64,000 nucleotides of DNA from Rhodospirillaceae bacterium (GTDB lineage Bacteria; Pseudomonadota; Alphaproteobacteria; Rhodospirillales; Casp-alpha2), in NCBI GenBank assembly GCA_002706405.1, contig PALN01000045.1:31110-95109 (forward strand), in the 5' to 3' direction. The notes under the pieces were generated by a model. That model was not told the DNA's origin. It saw nothing but the letters and a program-made list of their open reading frames with translations, and searched no databases. Positions 9,412 to 18,467 of this stretch are shown here, in pieces; positions within the stretch are counted from its first letter, which is position 1; every line of letters starts with the position of its first letter. The translations under genes and the position numbers were made by a program.

Positions 9412-10350
9412 CTAATTCCGGTTCTCGGGTGCGGTCACGTCGCGCACGCCGTCACCCAGAAGATTGATGGCGAGGATCAGCGCGAACAGCGCCGCCCCCG
9501 GCACACCGATCAGCCAAGGATCGAAGAACATCATGCCCTTGGCCTCGGAAATCATCAGGCCCCAGCTGGGGGCCGGCGGCTGCACGCCGAGCCCGAGGAA
9601 CGACAACGCCGCCTCGAGCAGAATGGCATGGGCCATTTCCAGGGTCGCCACCACGATCAGGTGGTTGACCACATTGGGCATGATTTCCGTCATGATGATG
9701 CGCAGGGTGGAACAGCCGCAGGCCTGGGCCGCCGCCACGTAATCCAGGTTGCGCACCTGCATGGTCGTACTTCGCATCACGACGGCGAAACGGTCCCATA
9801 TGAGAAGCCCCAACACCCAGATCACGATCCACAAGCTTGATCCGATCAACGACACCACGGCCAGCGCCACCAGCACCACGGGCATGGAGAGCCGCGTCGT
9901 GATGATGAAGTTGACGACCATGTCGACCCGGCCGCCGAAATAGCCGGCCGCGACGCCCAAAGCCGTGCCGATGACCCCGGAAATCAGCATCGCCGAAAAC
10001 CCGATCAGCAGCGAAATTCGGGCCCCGTGAACCAGCCGCGTCAGATAATCGCGGCCCTGCAGGTCCGTGCCCAGCGGATGGGCCGGATCGTACTTCGGGC
10101 TGTCGTGCCAGAACGGCGGTTTCAGCTTCTGCGCCAAGTCCTGATCGAGGATCGGATCGAACGGCGTCAACAGCGGCGCGAAGATCGCGATCAGGAAGAT
10201 GGCGGCCAGGACCGTGCCGCCGATCATGATTCCGTAATGGCCGAAGATGCGCCGGCGCATCTGCGATCCGGGCGACGGTTCCAGGATTTTGTCGGCGGCG
10301 GACGGCGCGGCACCCGAGGGGGTGATTGATTGGGTCTCTGGACGGGCCAT
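9412..10350 (-). CDS. Peptide ABC transporter permease (DppC type)
   Basis: 312 aa with a cytoplasmic N-terminal tail (about 35 residues), a first membrane helix around residues 38-60 and a block of five more helices. The C-terminal half has the EAA-type coupling loop of binding-protein-dependent permeases (AAAQACGCSTLRIIMTEIMPN). Separated from the DppB-type gene by 1 nt. Forms the transmembrane heterodimer with the DppB-type subunit. Confidence 0.9.
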   Translation of the reverse strand: MARPETQSITPSGAAPSAADKILEPSPGSQMRRRIFGHYGIMIGGTVLAAIFLIAIFAPLLTPFDPILDQDLAQKLKPPFWHDSPKYDPAHPLGTDLQGRDYLTRLVHGARISLLIGFSAMLISGVIGTALGVAAGYFGGRVDMVVNFIITTRLSMPVVLVALAVVSLIGSSLWIVIWVLGLLIWDRFAVVMRSTTMQVRNLDYVAAAQACGCSTLRIIMTEIMPNVVNHLIVVATLEMAHAILLEAALSFLGLGVQPPAPSWGLMISEAKGMMFFDPWLIGVPGAALFALILAINLLGDGVRDVTAPENRN

Positions 10351-10351
10351 G

Positions 10352-11269
10352 TCAGGTCACCCTGATTCGGGGATCGAGGAAGGCGTTCAACATGTCAGCC
10401 AGGAAGGTAATGACGATGTAGAACAGCGACAGAACCAGCACGATCGCCTGCATCATGGGCAGATCGCCGCGCTGGATGGTCTCCCAGGCCAGGAAGCCGA
10501 GCCCGTTGATGGCGAAAATGCTTTCGATAACGATCGAGCCGCCGAGCATGAAGCCGAACTGCACGGCGGCCAAGGACACCACCGGAATGATGGCGTTGCG
10601 CAGCGCATGCTTGAACAGGACCACCATGGGACGCAGGCCCTTGGCCTTGGCCGTGCGGATGTAATCCGACTGCAGGACCTCGAGCATCCCGGCGCGGGTC
10701 AGGCGCATGACGCCCGGCGTCACGTAATAGCCCAGCGCGATGGACGGCATGATGAAGCCTTGCCAGGTCTCGACCCGTGAAATCGGCAGCCAGCGCAGTT
10801 GAATGCCCAGGAAGAACATCATGATCAGCGCAAACCAGAACGACGGCAGCGCCTGACCGACCACGGCAAGCGTCAGGGCGAAGCGATCGATCAGCGAGTT
10901 CGGACGGATCGCCGCCGCCACGCCCAATGGGATCGACAGGATCAGCGCGAAGGCGATGGCACAACCGGCCAGGATCAACGTGTTGGGCAAGCGGGTCAGA
11001 ATGACGTCGGAGATGTCTTCTTTTAGATAGTGGGATCGGCCCAAGTCGCCCTGCAGGGCCCGGCCGAGCCAATCCATGTATTGCACGGGGATCGGACGGT
11101 CGTATCCGTAGGATTTGCGGATATGTTCGATTTCGTCATTCGACGCCGCCTCGCCGGCAAGCGCAACGGCGGGATCGCCGGAAACATAGATCAATGAAAA
11201 CGTGATAACCGAAACGGTCAGCGCCACCATGAAGGCGACCCCCAACCGTTTCAGAATATATTTCAGCAT
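10352..11269 (-). CDS. Peptide ABC transporter permease (DppB type)
   Basis: 305 aa from the ATG at 11269 (MLKYILKRLGVAF), the usual DppB N-terminus with a first helix at residues 9-30; the open frame upstream (to 11350) reads through the intercistronic hairpin and is not used. The EAA coupling loop is seen as RTAKAKGLRPMVVLFKHALRN. About six membrane helices. Lies 92 nt after the binding-protein gene. Confidence 0.9.
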   Translation of the reverse strand: MLKYILKRLGVAFMVALTVSVITFSLIYVSGDPAVALAGEAASNDEIEHIRKSYGYDRPIPVQYMDWLGRALQGDLGRSHYLKEDISDVILTRLPNTLILAGCAIAFALILSIPLGVAAAIRPNSLIDRFALTLAVVGQALPSFWFALIMMFFLGIQLRWLPISRVETWQGFIMPSIALGYYVTPGVMRLTRAGMLEVLQSDYIRTAKAKGLRPMVVLFKHALRNAIIPVVSLAAVQFGFMLGGSIVIESIFAINGLGFLAWETIQRGDLPMMQAIVLVLSLFYIVITFLADMLNAFLDPRIRVT

Positions 11270-11311
11270 GTTTCGCCCATCCGTACCGCCCCCCTGGAAT
11301 TCGAATGGCGA

Positions 11312-11338
11312 CCCGGCGGTCCATACGGGACCGCCGGG
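11312..11338 (-). promoter_or_regulatory. Intercistronic 11-bp stem-loop between binding-protein and permease genes
   Basis: Perfect 11-bp inverted repeat (CCCGGCGGTCC / GGACCGCCGGG) with a 5-nt loop, in the 92-nt gap between the substrate-binding gene and the dppB-like gene. No T-run follows on the minus strand, so it is not a classical terminator. In many ABC operons such a hairpin protects the upstream mRNA and raises binding-protein yield relative to permeases; that role is inferred. Confidence 0.7.
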
Positions 11339-11361
11339 CGATATCGCCATTCAGACGAAAG

Positions 11362-12900
11362 CTACTTCCACTTCGCGGTGTAGAAGCGCGGGATCTCGTC
11401 CGACGTCGTTTCGATGGAGAGATCCTTGTTGTAGGCGTAGTTCTTGGCGTAGGTGAACATGGGCAGCCAATAGACGTTCTTGGCGATGATGTTGAACGCC
11501 TCGCTATAGAGCTTTTCACGCTCGCCCTGATCGGTCAGGTTTCCGGCCTTGGTGATCAGCTCATTGACCTTCGGGTCGTTGGCCGGATCGTCCTTACCGC
11601 CCGAGAAGAACACGCTGGCGCAGGCCGACGCATCCGGGATCGAGTAGGAGCCCCAGGTCATGTGATGGACCGGGGTCACGCCGTTCTGCGCCAGACCGCG
11701 CAGCTTGCGGTACTGCATGAAGTTCAGCTTCGCCTTGACGCCGATCTTGGCGAGATCGGAGATCACGGCTTCGGTGAATTCACGCTGACGATAGGCGTAG
11801 ATGTCGAATTCGAACCCATCGGGATAACCGGCTTCGGCCAACAGCTTCTTGGCCTTGGCGGGGTCGTATTCATAGCCGGACACGTCCTGCGCGCAGGCGA
11901 CCTGATCCGGGTGGCAGGGCGTGTTGATCACCGCCGCCGCTTCGCCGACCAGGTTCTTGACGATGGACTCGCGGTTGATCGCATGCGCGATGGCTTGACG
12001 CACACGCAGGTCCTTGAACGCCTTGACGTCGGACGAACCGTCGACATCGAACGCCAGATAGCTGATGCGCATCGTCTTGGCGTTCACGATATCCACCTGC
12101 CCTGAAGCACTCAGCTTTTCGGCCTGGTCCTTCGGAACGTCCCAGATCCAGTCCACGCCGCCGGTCAGAAGTTCGGCCATCTGCGTGTTCATTTCCTTGA
12201 TCGTGCGATAGACCAGATTCTTGATCGCCGGCTTGCCTTTGGGGCTGCCCTCGAAATAATCGTCGTTGCGGACCATGACGATCTTCTCGCCCGGCACGAT
12301 CTCGGTGATCTTGTAGGGGCCTGTGCCGTTCGGCTTGACCGCGCCGAAGTCCTTTTTGCCGTCCTTGGTCATCGGCGCCTTGTCGTAATGGCCGGCCTTC
12401 AGGATGGGAACGGCCTGCGCGAGGTACGCCAACGCCGCCGGGAATGGCTTGTTCAGATGAATGCGGACGCTGTTCGGGCCGGTCTTCTCGGCCGACTTCA
12501 TCCAGCTGACGTTCTTCAGCGTGACGACGCCGTTGTCCTTGTTGGTGGTGAAGTCCACCGTGTAGACCACGTCTTCCGGACCGAAGCTGGAGCCGTCGTG
12601 GAATTTGACGTTCTCACGCAGCTCGAAGTCCAGGGTCACGTTGTCGACCCATTTGTAGGACTTGGCCAGAAGGGGCACGAACTTACCGCTCTTGAGATCG
12701 CGGAACAGCAGGCCGTCCCAGGCCGTGTTGCCGATGATGACCAGCTCACGGGTCCGGTTGTAGTAGGGATCGACGACAGGAGATTCGCGGTCGGTCACCC
12801 AGGTCAGCGTATCATTGGCCTTGCCGGCGAGTGCCGCGCCCGCGCTGATACCCAGCGCAACCGCCGCGATCGGCAGGCCCTTCAAAATTTGACGAAACAT
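11362..12900 (-). CDS. Periplasmic peptide-binding protein (family 5 solute-binding)
   Basis: 512 aa with a Sec signal peptide (MFRQILKGLPIAAVALGISA..., cleavage after the AGAALA region, about residue 25). The mature part has SBP_bac_5 features: the DFELRENVKFHDGS segment, YTVDF, LAFDV and the RQAIAHAINRE helix. It captures the solute for the DppBCDF-type importer. First gene of the operon, with a strong ribosome site (GGGAGGA) before the ATG, so it sets operon specificity. The ligand cannot be read from sequence; the downstream amidases and peptidases suggest a peptide-like amide. Confidence 0.92.
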   Translation of the reverse strand: MFRQILKGLPIAAVALGISAGAALAGKANDTLTWVTDRESPVVDPYYNRTRELVIIGNTAWDGLLFRDLKSGKFVPLLAKSYKWVDNVTLDFELRENVKFHDGSSFGPEDVVYTVDFTTNKDNGVVTLKNVSWMKSAEKTGPNSVRIHLNKPFPAALAYLAQAVPILKAGHYDKAPMTKDGKKDFGAVKPNGTGPYKITEIVPGEKIVMVRNDDYFEGSPKGKPAIKNLVYRTIKEMNTQMAELLTGGVDWIWDVPKDQAEKLSASGQVDIVNAKTMRISYLAFDVDGSSDVKAFKDLRVRQAIAHAINRESIVKNLVGEAAAVINTPCHPDQVACAQDVSGYEYDPAKAKKLLAEAGYPDGFEFDIYAYRQREFTEAVISDLAKIGVKAKLNFMQYRKLRGLAQNGVTPVHHMTWGSYSIPDASACASVFFSGGKDDPANDPKVNELITKAGNLTDQGEREKLYSEAFNIIAKNVYWLPMFTYAKNYAYNKDLSIETTSDEIPRFYTAKWK

Positions 12901-13028
12901 ATTTCGTCCTCCCTTGGTTCAATTCCCTGCCGCCCTTGGCTTACGCCTTTGTAACTTCTGGCCGGCAATCCTGGCCGTCCCTGTCATGAGAGGCTGAATG
13001 CATTTCAAAGCATAGGCCGCATGAATGC

Positions 13029-13060
13029 AAGGATGTATAAGTACCCAAATGTGCATCCTT
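13029..13060. promoter_or_regulatory. Inverted repeat in the divergent control region (candidate operator)
   Basis: AAGGATG (13029-13035) and CATCCTT (13054-13060) form a 7-bp inverted repeat with an 18-nt AT-rich spacer, just before the CoA-transferase start and about 130-160 bp upstream of the divergent binding-protein gene. Placement fits an operator for one or both transcripts. No regulator gene is adjacent, so this is only a candidate. Confidence 0.35.
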
Positions 13061-13075
13061 AATGAGTCCAAAAAC

Positions 13076-14485
13076 ATGTTCGAAGCTACGCCAACGCCGT
13101 CTTTATCCCAGCAAGCATTGGCCGAAATTCTAGATGCCGTGAGCTGGGAAGGGCGGGCTTCCGACACCCTCGCCTTCAGCGGAGATGACCCCCAACTACC
13201 CTCGACTTTCCGCCTCGCCACCGCCGGCGCGGCGGTGCTGGGTGCGGTCGGGTTGGCCGCCGATGCCCTGTGGCGCCTGAAGACCGGGCGGACGCAGGAC
13301 ATCGCCGTGGATCTCCGCGCGGCGGCGCTGGCCATGCGTTCCAATCGCCATGTCCGCGTGGGAACGGCCGGTTTCGGGGCCGCCTGGGCGGACATCTCAG
13401 GCCTGTACCGCTGCGCCGACGGACGCTGGGTCCAGCTTCACTGCAACTACCCGTGGCTGGCCGAGGGTATTCTCGACATCCTGGGATGCTCATCCGACCG
13501 GGCGGCCGTCACCGCGGCGCTTGGCACCTGGGACGCCGCCGCGTTCGAGGCCGCCGTGGCGGAACGAAATCTCTGCGCCTTCATGGTCCGCAGCAAGGAT
13601 GAATGGGCCGCCCATCCCCAGGGCGAGGCGGTCGCGGGCCTGCCGCTGATGAGCATCGAAAAGATCGGCGACGCGCCGGCGGAGCCGATGCCGACCGGCG
13701 ACCGGCCCTTGTCCGGCATTCGCGCCTTGGAACTGGTGCGCGTCATCGCCGGGCCGGTCTGCGGGCGCACCCTGGCGGAGCACGGGGCGCAGGTCATGCG
13801 CATCGGCCGGCCCGACCGCCCGGACGACGACAGCCTGCTGCGCGACACCGGCCACGGCAAGCTGGCCGCCAATCTGGATCTGCGCGACCCCGGTGCGCCG
13901 GATACCCTCGACGCCCTGATCAAACAAGCCGACGTGGTCACCCAGGGCCACCGCCCGGGCACCCTGGCCGGGCGGGGGCTGGCACCGGAGCGCCTGGCCG
14001 ACCTGCGACCCGGGATCGTCTTCGTCAGCCTCAGCGCCTGGGGCCACGAAGGCCCCTGGGCCCATCGCCGGGGCTTTGATTCCCTGGCCCAATGCGCCAT
14101 GGGCATCGCCGCGGAGCACGGCGGCCTCGACACGCCCCGCCATCTGCCGGCGCAGGCGCTCGACTATGTCTCCGGATATCTTGCCGCCTTCGGCGCCATG
14201 GAGGCCCTGCGCCGCCGCGCCACCATCGGCGGCAGCTGGCTGGTCCGCCTGTCCCTGGCGCAAAGCGGCCATTGGATCGACCATCTGGGCCGGGTCAGCG
14301 ATGATGCCGCCAAGCAACGGACCGAGCCCGGCTACGACGACGTCAAGGATTTGATGGAAATCCACGACACCGCCTGGGGGCCCATGGAACACCTGAAGCC
14401 GGTCGTGCGGATGTCGGAAACGCCGCCGCGCTGGGACCTGCCGGCGGCGCCCCTCGGCACCCACCCGCCCGCGTGGCCGACTTAG
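13076..14485 (+). CDS. CaiB/BaiF-type (family III) CoA transferase
   Basis: 469 aa from the ATG at 13076 (MFEATPTPSL); the frame is open to 13025 but the longer start has no better ribosome site. The core family III motif (LSGIRALELVRVIAGP...GRTLAEHGAQVMRIGRP) begins near residue 220 instead of the N-terminus, preceded by about 200 residues that resemble a second CoA-transferase half. The likely catalytic Asp is in RRGFDSLAQ. Family III enzymes move CoA between carboxylic acids. Divergent from the peptide-uptake operon and possibly co-regulated with it; substrate unknown. Confidence 0.8.
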   Translation: MFEATPTPSLSQQALAEILDAVSWEGRASDTLAFSGDDPQLPSTFRLATAGAAVLGAVGLAADALWRLKTGRTQDIAVDLRAAALAMRSNRHVRVGTAGFGAAWADISGLYRCADGRWVQLHCNYPWLAEGILDILGCSSDRAAVTAALGTWDAAAFEAAVAERNLCAFMVRSKDEWAAHPQGEAVAGLPLMSIEKIGDAPAEPMPTGDRPLSGIRALELVRVIAGPVCGRTLAEHGAQVMRIGRPDRPDDDSLLRDTGHGKLAANLDLRDPGAPDTLDALIKQADVVTQGHRPGTLAGRGLAPERLADLRPGIVFVSLSAWGHEGPWAHRRGFDSLAQCAMGIAAEHGGLDTPRHLPAQALDYVSGYLAAFGAMEALRRRATIGGSWLVRLSLAQSGHWIDHLGRVSDDAAKQRTEPGYDDVKDLMEIHDTAWGPMEHLKPVVRMSETPPRWDLPAAPLGTHPPAWPT

Positions 14486-14492
14486 GGCCGAC

Positions 14493-15434
14493 CTAGCCTT
14501 CGGTGGTTTTCAGGGTAACCCCTTCGGCCGGTCCCTTCGCCCGGGATTCCCGATAGGTGATGTAAAGGGTCGAACAGAACACCACGGTGCCGCCGATCCA
14601 GGTCCACAGATCCGGAAACTCGCCGAACATCACGTAGCCGAGCCCCGCCGCCCACAGCAGCCGCGTGAAATCGGCCGGCAGCACGGCGGTCGCTTCGCCC
14701 AGTTGCATGGCCTTGGCCATGGCGAGATGGGCCAGCGCCGCGATCAGCCCAATGGCGATCAGTTCGCCAAACTGCGCCCAGGTCGGCCATTCCCAGACGA
14801 ACAGCGCCAGGATCAGCGTCGCCGGCGTGAAATAGACCGAGGAATAGAAGACGATGGTGACCGGGGAATCGTAGCGCGACAGGATTTTCACCAGCAGCAG
14901 CGCCCAGGCCCACAGCACCGTCGACCCCAGCGCCCACAAATATCCCGCACTGATCTCGTGGAACCCGGGGCGGATGATGATCGCCATGCCAATGAAGCCG
15001 ACGAACAGGGCCCCCCAGCGGCGGATACCCATCTTTTCCCGCAGCATGACCACGGCGCCCAGGGACGTGAACAGCACGACCGTGAAGCTGAGCGCCGTCG
15101 CGTCGCCGACAGGCACCAGGGACAGGGTATAGAACCAAGTCAGCATGGCACCCAGACCGACCACGCCGCGCACCAACTGCAGGTCCGGCCGCTTGCTTTT
15201 CCATGCGTGCCGGTCCTGGCGCAGCAACAGCGGCGTCAAGGCAATCAGCACGACCACGTTGCGGAAAAAAGCGACTTCGAAGGGGTGCAGTTCCTGTGTG
15301 ACGTCGCGGACCAGGGCGTGCAGGCAGGCAATCAGCCCAGCCCCCACCATCATGAACAGCATGCCCCGGAAGTTGTCGACCTTCCGGAGACCTGTCGGTG
15401 TCAGATGTTCGCTGAGGTCCGGGGTCGTCGCCAT
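14493..15434 (-). CDS. DMT superfamily exporter (EamA domains)
   Basis: 313 aa from the ATG at 15434 (MATTPDLSEHLTP); the open frame to 15593 crosses the divergent gene's start region and is rejected. Ten hydrophobic helices in two EamA repeats, e.g. the first helix FRGMLFMMVGAGLIACLHAL and the second-repeat helix GYLWALGSTVLWAWALLLVK. Metabolite exporter of the inner membrane; substrate not predictable. Converges on the CoA-transferase gene (7-nt gap) and is divergent from the oxidoreductase gene. Confidence 0.88.
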   Translation of the reverse strand: MATTPDLSEHLTPTGLRKVDNFRGMLFMMVGAGLIACLHALVRDVTQELHPFEVAFFRNVVVLIALTPLLLRQDRHAWKSKRPDLQLVRGVVGLGAMLTWFYTLSLVPVGDATALSFTVVLFTSLGAVVMLREKMGIRRWGALFVGFIGMAIIIRPGFHEISAGYLWALGSTVLWAWALLLVKILSRYDSPVTIVFYSSVYFTPATLILALFVWEWPTWAQFGELIAIGLIAALAHLAMAKAMQLGEATAVLPADFTRLLWAAGLGYVMFGEFPDLWTWIGGTVVFCSTLYITYRESRAKGPAEGVTLKTTEG

Positions 15435-15530
15435 GGCTTCACTATAGACGCGGGTCGAGGTCTGGCAATATGGTCGTCGCCCCGATATGGGGCCAATTGC
15501 ATACAATCCTTGGGGAAGGGAACCGTCACC

Positions 15531-16526
15531 ATGATCAAAGCAGGCATCGCCGGACTGGGCCGTTGGGGCCAGACTCTCGTCAATTCCGTTCACGGCAAAA
15601 GCGACAAGATCACCATCACCGCCGGCTGCACGGGCCGCAAGGCTCGGGCCGAGGCGTTCTGTGCCGAGAAAGGCATCGACCTGCGCGACGGTCTGGCCGA
15701 CCTGTTAAACGACCCGGACCTGGACGCCGTGATCCTGGCCACCCCGCATAGCCAGCACGCGGACCAGGTGATCGCCGCCGCCGCCGCGGGGAAGCAGATC
15801 TTCATCGAAAAACCCTTCACCCTGGACCGCGCCAGCGCCCAGGCCGCCGCCGATGCGGCCGAGGCCGCGGGGGTGGTTCTAGCGCTGGGCCACAATCGGC
15901 GTTTTCATCCGATCACGTTGAAGATCAAGGACATGATCGCCAGCGGCGAGCTCGGCCAGATTCTTCATATCGAAGGCAACCTGAGCGGCTCCGGCGGTCT
16001 GCGCTACGGGCCGGACAGCTGGCGCGCCCAGGTCGACGAAAGCCCGGCCGGCGGCATGACCCCCATGGGCATCCACGTCGTCGACGCCATGATCTATCTG
16101 ATGGGCTCGGTCGACGAGGTCACCGCCCGGTCGGACCGTCAGTTCCTGAAAATCCCCACCGACGATACGACCTCGGTGATGCTGCGCTTCGCCTCGGGCG
16201 CCACGGGCTACCTGGGCACCCTGACGGCGACGGCACCGACCTGGCGCATTCAGGTTTTCGGCACCGGCGGCTGGGCGGAAATGCACAGCTATGACCGCCT
16301 GTTCGTCTGCAAGGTCGCGGCCGACGGCACGCCGGGCAAGGAAGAGATGACCGAATACGGCCCCTTCGACATGGAGCGGGCGGAACTGGAAGCCTTCGCC
16401 GATGCCTGCACCGGCAAGGCCGCCTATCCCCTGCCCCCGGCCGAGGCCGTACACGGCACGGCTGTGCTGGAAGCCGTCATCCGAGGTGCGGCAAGCGGTC
16501 AGCCGGTCCAGTTGAAGGACATCTAG
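15531..16526 (+). CDS. Gfo/Idh/MocA family NAD(P)-dependent oxidoreductase
   Basis: 331 aa from the ATG at 15531. N-terminal Rossmann fold with GIAGLGRWGQ (about residues 5-14), the family hallmark EKPFTLD (near 94) and the C-terminal GFO_IDH_MocA fold with the HVVDAMIYL segment holding the likely catalytic His. Family members oxidise or reduce sugars, inositols or related hydroxyl compounds. The neighbouring genes do not reveal the substrate. Confidence 0.88.
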   Translation: MIKAGIAGLGRWGQTLVNSVHGKSDKITITAGCTGRKARAEAFCAEKGIDLRDGLADLLNDPDLDAVILATPHSQHADQVIAAAAAGKQIFIEKPFTLDRASAQAAADAAEAAGVVLALGHNRRFHPITLKIKDMIASGELGQILHIEGNLSGSGGLRYGPDSWRAQVDESPAGGMTPMGIHVVDAMIYLMGSVDEVTARSDRQFLKIPTDDTTSVMLRFASGATGYLGTLTATAPTWRIQVFGTGGWAEMHSYDRLFVCKVAADGTPGKEEMTEYGPFDMERAELEAFADACTGKAAYPLPPAEAVHGTAVLEAVIRGAASGQPVQLKDI

Positions 16527-16557
16527 ACAAGACGCCCCCCAAGGAGGACGAAAGGCC

Positions 16558-16845
16558 ATGTGGTTCCTGATGCGCCAAGTGATGCGATACGGGCGCTATG
16601 TGGCCTGGACCGTGGCGGCGGCCGCGGCCGCAGGTCTATACGGCATCCTGTCGGTGCGTAAGGAGATCGCCCTATTCGGCGGTGCGCCCCACATCATCGA
16701 ATGGTGGGAGCCCTATATCTGGCCGCCCGTCGCCTTCGTGATCGTCAGCCGGGTGCTGCGCATGGTCCTGAGCCGTTTCGCAGGTGCTGCGACCGCACAT
16801 ATGGCGCGGCTGCGGCGCGGGGACATTTTCGGCCCCCGCCCCTAA
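16558..16845 (+). CDS. Small membrane protein of unknown function (95 aa)
   Basis: Starts at ATG 10 nt after an excellent AAGGAGG ribosome site. Two hydrophobic stretches, around residues 15-30 (VAWTVAAAAAAGLYGIL) and 52-66 (WPPVAFVIVSRVLRM), separated by a short loop, and a basic C-terminus (RLRRGDIFGPRP). Not recognised. 31 nt after the oxidoreductase gene, so probably in the same transcript. Confidence 0.65.
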   Translation: MWFLMRQVMRYGRYVAWTVAAAAAAGLYGILSVRKEIALFGGAPHIIEWWEPYIWPPVAFVIVSRVLRMVLSRFAGAATAHMARLRRGDIFGPRP

Positions 16846-16864
16846 CCCGTTGGCAACGGCCTGA

Positions 16865-17080
16865 TCAGCTGTCGCCGTCGCCCGACATGCCGCCCATGCC
16901 GGCGCGGGCGATCTTCCTGTCCGTGTTGAAGTTGTTGAGTGCCCAGACGGCCCAGATCGCGGCCGGAATCCAGCCGATCAGCGACAGCTGCAGGATCAGG
17001 CAGATGATGCCCTGGATCGGGCGGCCGATCGTGAAGAACACGAACCACGGAATCAAAATCGCAAGAATCAGTCTGACCAT
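16865..17080 (-). CDS. YqaE/Pmp3 family membrane protein
   Basis: 71 aa from the ATG at 17080 (MVRLILAIL). Two membrane helices and the Pmp3-type second helix LSLIGWIPAAIWAVWAL. The first helix ends in a PWFVFFTIGRP segment instead of the common PP-x-GV. Pmp3/YqaE proteins are small stress-related membrane peptides in bacteria and fungi. The C-terminal tail is polar (TDRKIARAGMGGMSGDGDS). Confidence 0.75.
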   Translation of the reverse strand: MVRLILAILIPWFVFFTIGRPIQGIICLILQLSLIGWIPAAIWAVWALNNFNTDRKIARAGMGGMSGDGDS

Positions 17081-17258
17081 GGAAAACCCCTTATTCCGTT
17101 TGGTCCCCCAAGGACCTGATGAAGAACCAACGTTAGCCCGCCGATGGTCGTCTGACAATTGGGCCTGACAATCGCCGCCCATTGACCTAGGTTCCGTTCC
17201 TTCTGAATTTCAAAAGAATACGTCGGCGCGCCCCATGGGGCCGCTCGGGATTTTATCG

Positions 17259-18332
17259 ATGAAAACCGACCTGTTCGATTTTGACCTGCCGCCGGAACGG
17301 ATCGCCCAGAAACCGGCGAGCCCGCGCGATTCGGCGCGCCTGTTGGAGGTCATGCCCGACGCCCTGATCGATCGGGGGGTGCGCGACCTGCCGTCGTTGT
17401 TGAACCCGGGCGACGTGCTGGTGGTCAACGACACGCGGGTGATCCCGGCGCGCCTGACCGGGCGGCGCGGCGACGCCTCGCGCCCCGGCCCGCCCGAGGG
17501 TGGGCCCAAGGTCGAGGTCACCCTGCACAAATGGGACGACGACGGCCTGTGGCGGGCCTTCGCCCGCCCGGCCCGTAAGCTCAGCCCGCGCGATCATATC
17601 GTGTTCGCCCCCGGCTTCTCCGCCGACGTGATCTCGAAGGGCGACGGCGGCGAGGTGACCCTCCGCTTCAACAAGGCGGGACCGGACCTGAAGGACGCGC
17701 TGGAACAGTTCGGCGTCATGCCCCTGCCGCCCTACATCAAGCGGGACGCCGCAGGCGACGACGCCGACAAGGACGATTACCAAACCCTGTTCGCCGCCCG
17801 CGACGGCGCGGTCGCCGCCCCCACGGCCTCCCTGCATTTCACGCCGGACCTGCTGGCCGCACTGGATGCGCGCGGGGTCGAGCGGGTCAGCCTGACCCTG
17901 CATGTGGGGGCCGGCACCTTCCTGCCCGTGCGCGAGGACGACACCCGCCACCACGTCATGCATGCGGAGTGGGGCGAGGTCAGCCGCCAAGCCGCCGATT
18001 TCATCAATCAGGCGCGGGACGCGGGCGGCCGCGTGGTGGCCGTGGGCTCCACCGCCATGCGGCTTCTGGAAACGGCGGCCGACGCCGAGGGCCAGATTCA
18101 CCCCTTCAAGGGCGACACGGACATCTTCATCACCCCCGGCTACAAGTTCCGCGCGGTGGACCTGATGCTGACCAATTTCCACCTGCCGCGCTCGACCCTG
18201 TTCATGCTGGTCTCGGCCTTCGCCGGTCTCGGGCGCATGCACAGCGCCTATGCCCATGCCGTCGCCGAAGCTTACCGCTTCTATTCCTACGGCGACGCTT
18301 GCCTGCTCCACCGGAACGACGATGCCGCGTGA
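17259..18332 (+). CDS. queA: S-adenosylmethionine:tRNA ribosyltransferase-isomerase QueA
   Basis: 357 aa from the ATG at 17259 ([11 protein letters not shown]), the standard QueA N-terminus. Typical motifs: [34 protein letters not shown] and the C-terminal [17 protein letters not shown]. QueA moves the ribosyl part of SAM onto preQ1 in tRNA to make epoxyqueuosine. First of the queuosine genes clustered between 17 and 29 kb; tgt and queF follow on the same strand after a chemoreceptor gene. Confidence 0.96.
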   Translation: MKTDLFDFDLPPERIAQKPASPRDSARLLEVMPDALIDRGVRDLPSLLNPGDVLVVNDTRVIPARLTGRRGDASRPGPPEGGPKVEVTLHKWDDDGLWRAFARPARKLSPRDHIVFAPGFSADVISKGDGGEVTLRFNKAGPDLKDALEQFGVMPLPPYIKRDAAGDDADKDDYQTLFAARDGAVAAPTASLHFTPDLLAALDARGVERVSLTLHVGAGTFLPVREDDTRHHVMHAEWGEVSRQAADFINQARDAGGRVVAVGSTAMRLLETAADAEGQIHPFKGDTDIFITPGYKFRAVDLMLTNFHLPRSTLFMLVSAFAGLGRMHSAYAHAVAEAYRFYSYGDACLLHRNDDAA

Positions 18333-18438
18333 TCCGCGCAACTAATACTTACGTATGGTTTTTGATCGTTCGGCTACACATTCAAATAAATTTATGTTTT
18401 CCTGAGCCGGCTCTTGGGGTCACAGATAATTAACCGTA

Positions 18439-18451
18439 GGGGAATATCCCC
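18439..18451 (+). promoter_or_regulatory. Small dyad GGGGA-N3-TCCCC before the 105-aa gene
   Basis: Five-base inverted repeat 16 nt upstream of the ATG at 18468, flanked by direct CCGTAGG repeats (18434-18440 and 18450-18456). Could be a protein site or a leader hairpin. The rest of 18333-18467 is AT-rich with no other clear signal. Confidence 0.25.
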
Positions 18452-18467
18452 GTAGGACCACCGACCC

